DNA from: Sarcocystis neurona
Taxonomy: Eukaryota; Apicomplexa; Conoidasida; Eucoccidiorida; Sarcocystidae
Assembly (NCBI GenBank): GCA_000727475.1
Contig: KL647295.1
Location: forward strand, 1,760,843-1,824,842
DNA length: 64,000 bases
Direction: 5' to 3'
Part shown: piece after piece, positions 58,989 through 64,000 of the stretch
Numbering within the stretch: position 1 is the stretch's first letter
Layout: each line of letters begins with the position of its first letter
Translations under genes and position numbers: made by a program
The notes under the pieces: generated by a model
Told to the model about the DNA's origin: nothing
The model's database searches: none
The model's input: the letters and a program-made list of their open reading frames with translations, nothing else

Positions 58989-61878
58989 TGTGGTAGTTCT
59001 GCTGCTCTCTGTGTGTTGCCGCTTCGGGGGTTTACAGTTTCGCGAGCGGGCGCCTTCTTTAGAGAGGTCGCCTTCTGCTGCTGTTTAAGGGTAGTTGACA
59101 GGTGCTGCTGTCGGCCACTAACTTCGCGTACTGATGGTGTCTTACTCCTGCGCGTGCTTCTGCTGCTCATCCTCCTCCTGCGGCTGCGGTTCTCTGCGAG
59201 TTCGTGTTCGTGTTCCTCCTGCTGCGGCAGTCCGGGCAACACTCGTGACTGTTGCACCTGGGTGGCCGATGGGATTGCAGTTGAGCTGGTATGGGTGGCA
59301 CCACGCGAGACTACCAGGCAAAATCATCATCGCAGCGGCAGCAGTAAAGCAGCAGTTGTACAACCGTGCGTGATTTACATCGACTGCGGCGGCAGCTGCA
59401 GCAGTAGCTGCAAAAGAAGAGAGGGCTTCTTGCGGCACCTCGTAAACGTGTTCATGTGGCTGTCCCGGCCGGCTTCTCTTGCCCGGGGAGCGTCGCGTCC
59501 AGGAAAGCGAACTACCCGCATCTGCCGTTGATGCAGGCACAGGCACAAACTTTTCCGCACGGGCGGCAACAGGCGTCATCTCTGCAGCAGCAGTCGTTGT
59601 TCTCTCTCCGTGTGACTGTGGCGACAGGGGCCATCTTGCGAACTGATGCGAGGCACCTACCCGCGTCACCAGCGAGAACAACAACAGCGACTTGCTTCAG
59701 CAACAGCAACCGCGAATTGGACCGACAGCAACAACTTACTGTAACAGCAGGCGACAAGTGTACCAGCGCAGTGCAGGAAGCGGGTGAAGGAACATACATT
59801 TTCCACGTTGAACTGGGCTGAGACAAGCAGCCCGTCGCTATTTTGTACGGGTGCTTCGTCTGTGGCTGCAAGAGCAGCAGCGTCCTTGAGACGGGTGCGG
59901 AGGAACATGGGAGGGACGGCAGAAGATTTTCTCGTTTTCAGTGCTGCTGCCGGCGTTGTCCGCTGTCACACCTAGATCCGTGTCAAGTAAGTTGCTCGGT
60001 GTACCGCTGCAGCACAGTAACTTGTACTGCTCTTGGATGCACTGCAGCTAGTCTACGTTGCACTCCATTTGACGCTGCTCTGTCGACTTCAGCGTTGCTG
60101 CGGCCGTTGACGGTGGTGCTCTGGCTTTTCTGGTGCGGTCACTCCTGTGCCTCCTGTCGCCATCGCTACTGCTACTGCATCTGTCATGACAGCATTTCCT
60201 GAAGGCCCATTTCCTGCCGTCTCACGTACCGTTACTGCTGCTGTTCTCGGGCAGCTGGCGCGGCTGCTCCCACTGTTGCGGCTGCTCGTGTAGACGTGCA
60301 ACACCACTGCACAAAGAACAACACCACACGGGTAGACAGCGGCAACACATCAACCCGCCACCACCACTGGACGCCTGGGTGCCCTGCAGCAGCAGGGCAC
60401 TAGAAATAGGAAGAATTTGCTAAGGATGAAAAAGGGCAGAGAAGCGTATGAGATAAGTAGATCCGATACCAGATGCACGCGTAGGTAGCGTTGGAAAAAG
60501 AGGTTGCTCCTGTACCAGGTGTTGTTGCTGGCCAGAGTCCCCTGTCGCTGTGGAGGGCGGCCGGCCTGGTAGTGGTGGTGGTGGTGCTGCTGCTGCTCCG
60601 ATCCTGGGCCGGTGGCGGCGGCTCCCCTCAGTGTCTCGCGGCACAGCGACGGCTGCTGCACTGGTACCTCTGTTGGGCGAAAAAAGTTCCCGTGTCTGTT
60701 TGAATCCTGCTCTCGCCACTAGACTGACCTCTGCAGCTGTTGCTTCTGCTTTTGGCTGTTGTGCTGTGACAGATCGCGACCCCGTGCCCCGACACTGATA
60801 CGTTTCCGCCATCGCGGCCCGCTGTGTCCCTACGGCGCAGTACTAGCAACGTCTCTTGCTGCGCGTGCCGCCCTGCTGCTGTGGCTACTGGAAGTGCTTC
60901 TGGCTTGCCCCTACCGGCTTCTACTGGTTGCTGCCGCACGTGCTCCTCCTCTAATCGCCCAGCTGCCGCGCGGTACAATTTTTCGACGCATTCTTCTCCC
61001 ACCTCAACAACAACACGGCCGTCGCGCCGTCCTGCTGCTCCTCCCGCCCTCCTGCCAATGCTGCGAGCTGCTGCTCGTACGCCGACATGTGATCCGACGG
61101 TGTGTGCGCCAAGAGGCGTTCTGGCGTTGCAGGTGTCTCGGCTACATTATCCACGGGCTATGGCAGCTCCTGTTTCCCAGCAGACCACTTGTCCCGTGTG
61201 ACCTTTCCCCTGCCCTGTAAAAAGGCTGCTGACGCCTGCGACTCCTGCTATCGGCCCAGTGGCTATTCTACTTTTGCACGTGCTGCTGCTGGACCTACTC
61301 GTGTGCTACATTTGATATGTGTGTGGGCGCTTTTTGCACTGCTATTACGCTTGCTGCTCGCGCACGACTACTATTACGCTGCACAGCTGCTTCCGCTTGT
61401 GTATGAGGGACGGTGCCGCTGCGCCTCACTCCGGCCGACCCGGCTGCCGCGCGGACGCCAGCCACCGTGTGTCGGTGCTGCTGCTGGCCTGCGGCGCTGG
61501 CGGCAGTGTTGCTGTTGGTTGAGTCGGAGGGTTCCCTCCATTACAGTCCTGTTGTCGCGTGTTACGCATGGATTGCTGCTGATGCAGCACTACTGCTACA
61601 GATAAGACGCCTTCTCCTCCCGCTCCTGCTGCTGTATTCGCGCTGCCGTGGCCTCAGCAGACGTCAAGCTGCGTCTATTCTTGTCTGGGTAGCTGCGGCG
61701 GTGGTGCGCACCCGCGTGCTGCAAAACACCTACGCATCCTCCGTACCCGACACAAATTCTCTACCCTCATATCCCCGTACGTGAGCCTTCCCGTGCATGC
61801 GCGTCATGGATTGTGCTTCGAAACGTGTCAGTGCACCCATGCAGCCGTATATACACTCTCTCTTGTAAGCAATTATGT

Positions 61879-61908
61879 GCGCGCGCGCGCACACACACAC
61901 ACACACAC
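61879..61908. repeat. Compound (GC)n-(AC)n alternating purine-pyrimidine tract
   Basis: GCGCGCGCGCGC runs directly into ACACACACACACACACAC, about 30 bases of strictly alternating purine and pyrimidine. Confidence 0.9.
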
Positions 61909-63528
61909 CCGCACGCTTGCAGCTCGACGTCGGTCCCTCCACTCCCCCAAGACAGCGGCTCCTGGGCAGCAAAACCTGCTCGTGACCGCTTAACTGCAAC
62001 AACAGAGCCGGTGGTGGTGCCATAGGTGCTGGTACTGTTGCGGCTATGCTGCTGCTGGCTACATGGGGGGGCGGGCTGCCCTACTAGCCGTTAGGCATCC
62101 ATCACACAGCGAGCACACAGGTCGCTGTTGCTGCTGCCCTGCCGCGCTGCTGCGTTCCCCGGCGCGTCGCTCCTGCGAGAGTCGCTGCTGCGGCTCTTCA
62201 TCACGTTGCTAGAGCTTCTTTTATGTTCCTACTGCGTTTCTCATGTTACTGCTGCGTTGCTCACGTTTCTGCTGCCAGTGCTGCTGTTGCACAAGACCTG
62301 CTCGCGTTGCGCCTTTGTGTGTGCTAGAGAACTGTGGCGAGAGGTTCTCCCCCGCCCCTAGAAAATCCCTGGCGCTGCACCTCGGGCGTTGGTGATGCTG
62401 CTTTGCAGCTGCCAGCCACGTTCACGTGTGCTGCCGCTCCCGCGGAAATTGTTTCTTTTATAGTGCCTTTGCACACGAGAACAGGCTCGTCCCATTTTTG
62501 TGTGACAATCGTTTCCCGGCAGTTGGATCCCCTTCTGCTGAAGCACGTCCCGCCATGCCTCTGTAGAAGATGATACACGTGGCTGCCTTCCGGTGAAGTG
62601 CCAGCCTGCCAGTTGACCAGACTCGCAGCGCTGCGACTGCCTCTCCGTAGCAGCAACAGCAGCAGCAAGGCCACCACCATCAGCAGCGGCAACAGCAGCG
62701 AGGACGATCGAATCCAGAGCGGCGCCACGAGCAGCAACAGCAGCAGCACCCCAGCAGCTTCGTGGAGCCGAGAGCACCGCCAGCAGTGCGCAGCAGGCAT
62801 ACCATCCACAACAACGAATAGACAGCAGTGCCAGCCAAAAGCAACGTAGAACTCGCAACAACGGCAGCATCAACACCGCAAGCAGCAAGGACGGCAGCAG
62901 CAAGAGCAGCACCAAGCGCACACGAGCCGCGCCGTCTGCATGGATCTGTCCACACATCTAGGCCTGATTTGTCGAAGTGTTAGCGTCCTCCCCTTTCGCC
63001 GCAGATGGGCGGGTTGCTTTGTCTCTCTTTGCATCAGCCACTCTTCCAGCGTTGCTAACGCCCTTCCATCACACTGTCATCTGCAGCTGCAGCAGACATC
63101 AGCACTGCCGCCACCGCAGCTGCTGGAGCAGCAGCATCACCACGTGTAGCTGCAACCTTTCCCGGAGCAAATCTGCACACATACCAAAACACATACACAT
63201 ACACGCACACACACGCACACAGCAGCAGCAGTGACTGCCACGACGGGCGGTGGCAGCAGCCGAGCCGCAGCAGCGACGGGTTGAGCAGGAGAAAGCAGAA
63301 TCTTTAGACTCAGCGGTTCGTGTCAGCAGCAGAAGCAGCAGTTTCTGCCAGGGCGAAACTAACGTCCTGCAGGGGATGCGCTGAGTTTCTGTAGCACCGG
63401 CCCGCTGACAGTGTTCGTTTGCCTCTTTGCTGGTATGCTGTTGTCTCCCTCTGCATCTGTGACGCATATCTGCGCGTCCGCTGCTACTGACCGACAGGCT
63501 GCTACCGCTCTGCTGCAGCGTTCCTCAC

Positions 63529-63993
63529 TTCTACCCGTGCTGCTGTGGCTGCTGCTGGAGTTCTGGGTTGCCGGCTCCTGCTGGACGTGCTGCCCCTGCG
63601 GCCGCCCCCGTGTCCCCCGTTGCTCTGGCTGACCTGCCAAAGCTGCTGCAACAGTGACTCCGGCGCAGCTGCTGGAGTACCGGGCAGCCCTGCAGCTGCT
63701 GCTGTTGCATGTCCTGCCGTCCTCGTCTTCTCGTCCACATGTAGCTCGTTGCTACGCACGCCCCTGCTGCTGCCGTGTCCCTCGCGCACCAGTCGCTGGG
63801 GACGCGAGGACGTGTCTTTGCCTGTGTGTGGAGCCGCCTCGCTGCTACGACCTCCACCTGCTGCTCTGGAGTGCTCTTGCAGCTTCCTTTGCTGGTGCCC
63901 CTTCTTTGTGCCGACGTCCACACAGGGACCCGCTGCGGGGGAACCTTCTAGAGTGACACCTCGCCGCGGCATTTTCTCCTCCTCCCGTCTCAC
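63529..63993 (-). CDS. Possible first exon of a minus-strand gene
   Basis: The frame starts at an ATG at 63993 (or at a second ATG seven codons later, which has A at -3) and encodes about 155 residues: basic and Gln/Ala/Gly/Ser-rich, beginning MRREEEKMPRRGVTLEG. It reaches a fair donor, GTAGAA|GTGAGG, in phase 0. No downstream exon could be fixed and the window ends just to the right, so this may equally be an internal exon or a chance frame in CAG-type sequence. Confidence 0.25.
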
Positions 63994-64000
63994 GGCGTCC

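Larger units (their letters stand above)
58989..64000. other. CAG/CTG-rich region upstream of the giant gene, genes unresolved
   Basis: Open frames of 100-190 codons overlap on both strands, most shaped by CTG/CAG triplets. On the minus strand two blocks look more like protein. One is 59142-59684 (180 codons, for example EKFVPVPASTADAGSSLSW). The other is 58985-59257, whose TGA overlaps the giant gene's ATG as ATGA. They may be 5' exons or an upstream gene; I found no phase-consistent junction into the giant frame. At 60.6-61.2 kb further minus-strand blocks (VAETPATPERLLAHTPSDHM and ECVEKLYRAAAGRLEEEHVR) read well but in different frames. Confidence 0.4.

Noticed and set aside
1..64000. tRNA, rRNA and telomere-type repeats
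   Set aside because: No cloverleaf with a GGTTCRA-type arm, no rRNA-like conserved block and no AAACCCT array was found by eye; a tRNAscan-type search was not possible here.

Overview
The window is nuclear DNA of a eukaryote, most likely an eimeriid coccidian (Eimeria/Cyclospora type). This is an inference. It rests on spliced genes with GT-AG introns, stretches coding for runs of Gln, Ala, Ser or Leu made from CAG/CTG-type trinucleotides, a mid-range GC content, and a four-membrane-span DHHC palmitoyltransferase with a split zinc-finger region. No bacterial operon, ribosome-binding site, insertion sequence, CRISPR array, rRNA or recognisable tRNA was seen. No AAACCCT telomere-like array was seen either.

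Layout. (1) 1-2948: no gene recognised. (2) 2949-20372, plus strand: a seven-exon gene model of 499 codons whose small exons are separated by introns of about 0.75 to 3.6 kb. The introns are packed with TA, CA, CT and TATG microsatellites, and one holds a five-copy minisatellite of about 115 bp units. The product is not recognised. (3) 20373-26656: mostly unique DNA with a few microsatellites and a 66-bp tandem duplication. (4) 26657-27599, plus: a compact five-exon model for a 130-aa, tryptophan-rich, possibly membrane-bound protein. (5) 27600-30553: intergenic DNA with CAG/CTG islands. (6) 30554-36187, plus: a complete five-exon DHHC palmitoyltransferase (488 aa), the best supported identification here. 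(7) 36188-43055: no confident gene. (8) 58988 down to 43056, minus: a two-exon model for a protein of about 5067 aa. Its first exon is an 11.46-kb open frame rich in Gln, Ala, Ser and Pro that ends exactly at a splice donor. (9) 58989-64000: CAG/CTG-rich DNA with several minus-strand open frames that could be upstream exons or another gene; not resolved.

The window falls into two compositional domains. About 2-22 kb is dominated by TA/CA-type dinucleotide repeats lying in introns. About 27-64 kb is dominated by CAG/CTG-type trinucleotides, largely inside coding frames. The DHHC gene (plus) and the giant gene (minus) converge on the 36-43 kb interval. The genes are not obviously functionally linked: the only assignable biochemistry is protein S-palmitoylation. 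All exon models were made by reading splice signals and phases by eye; no transcript or homology search was available.
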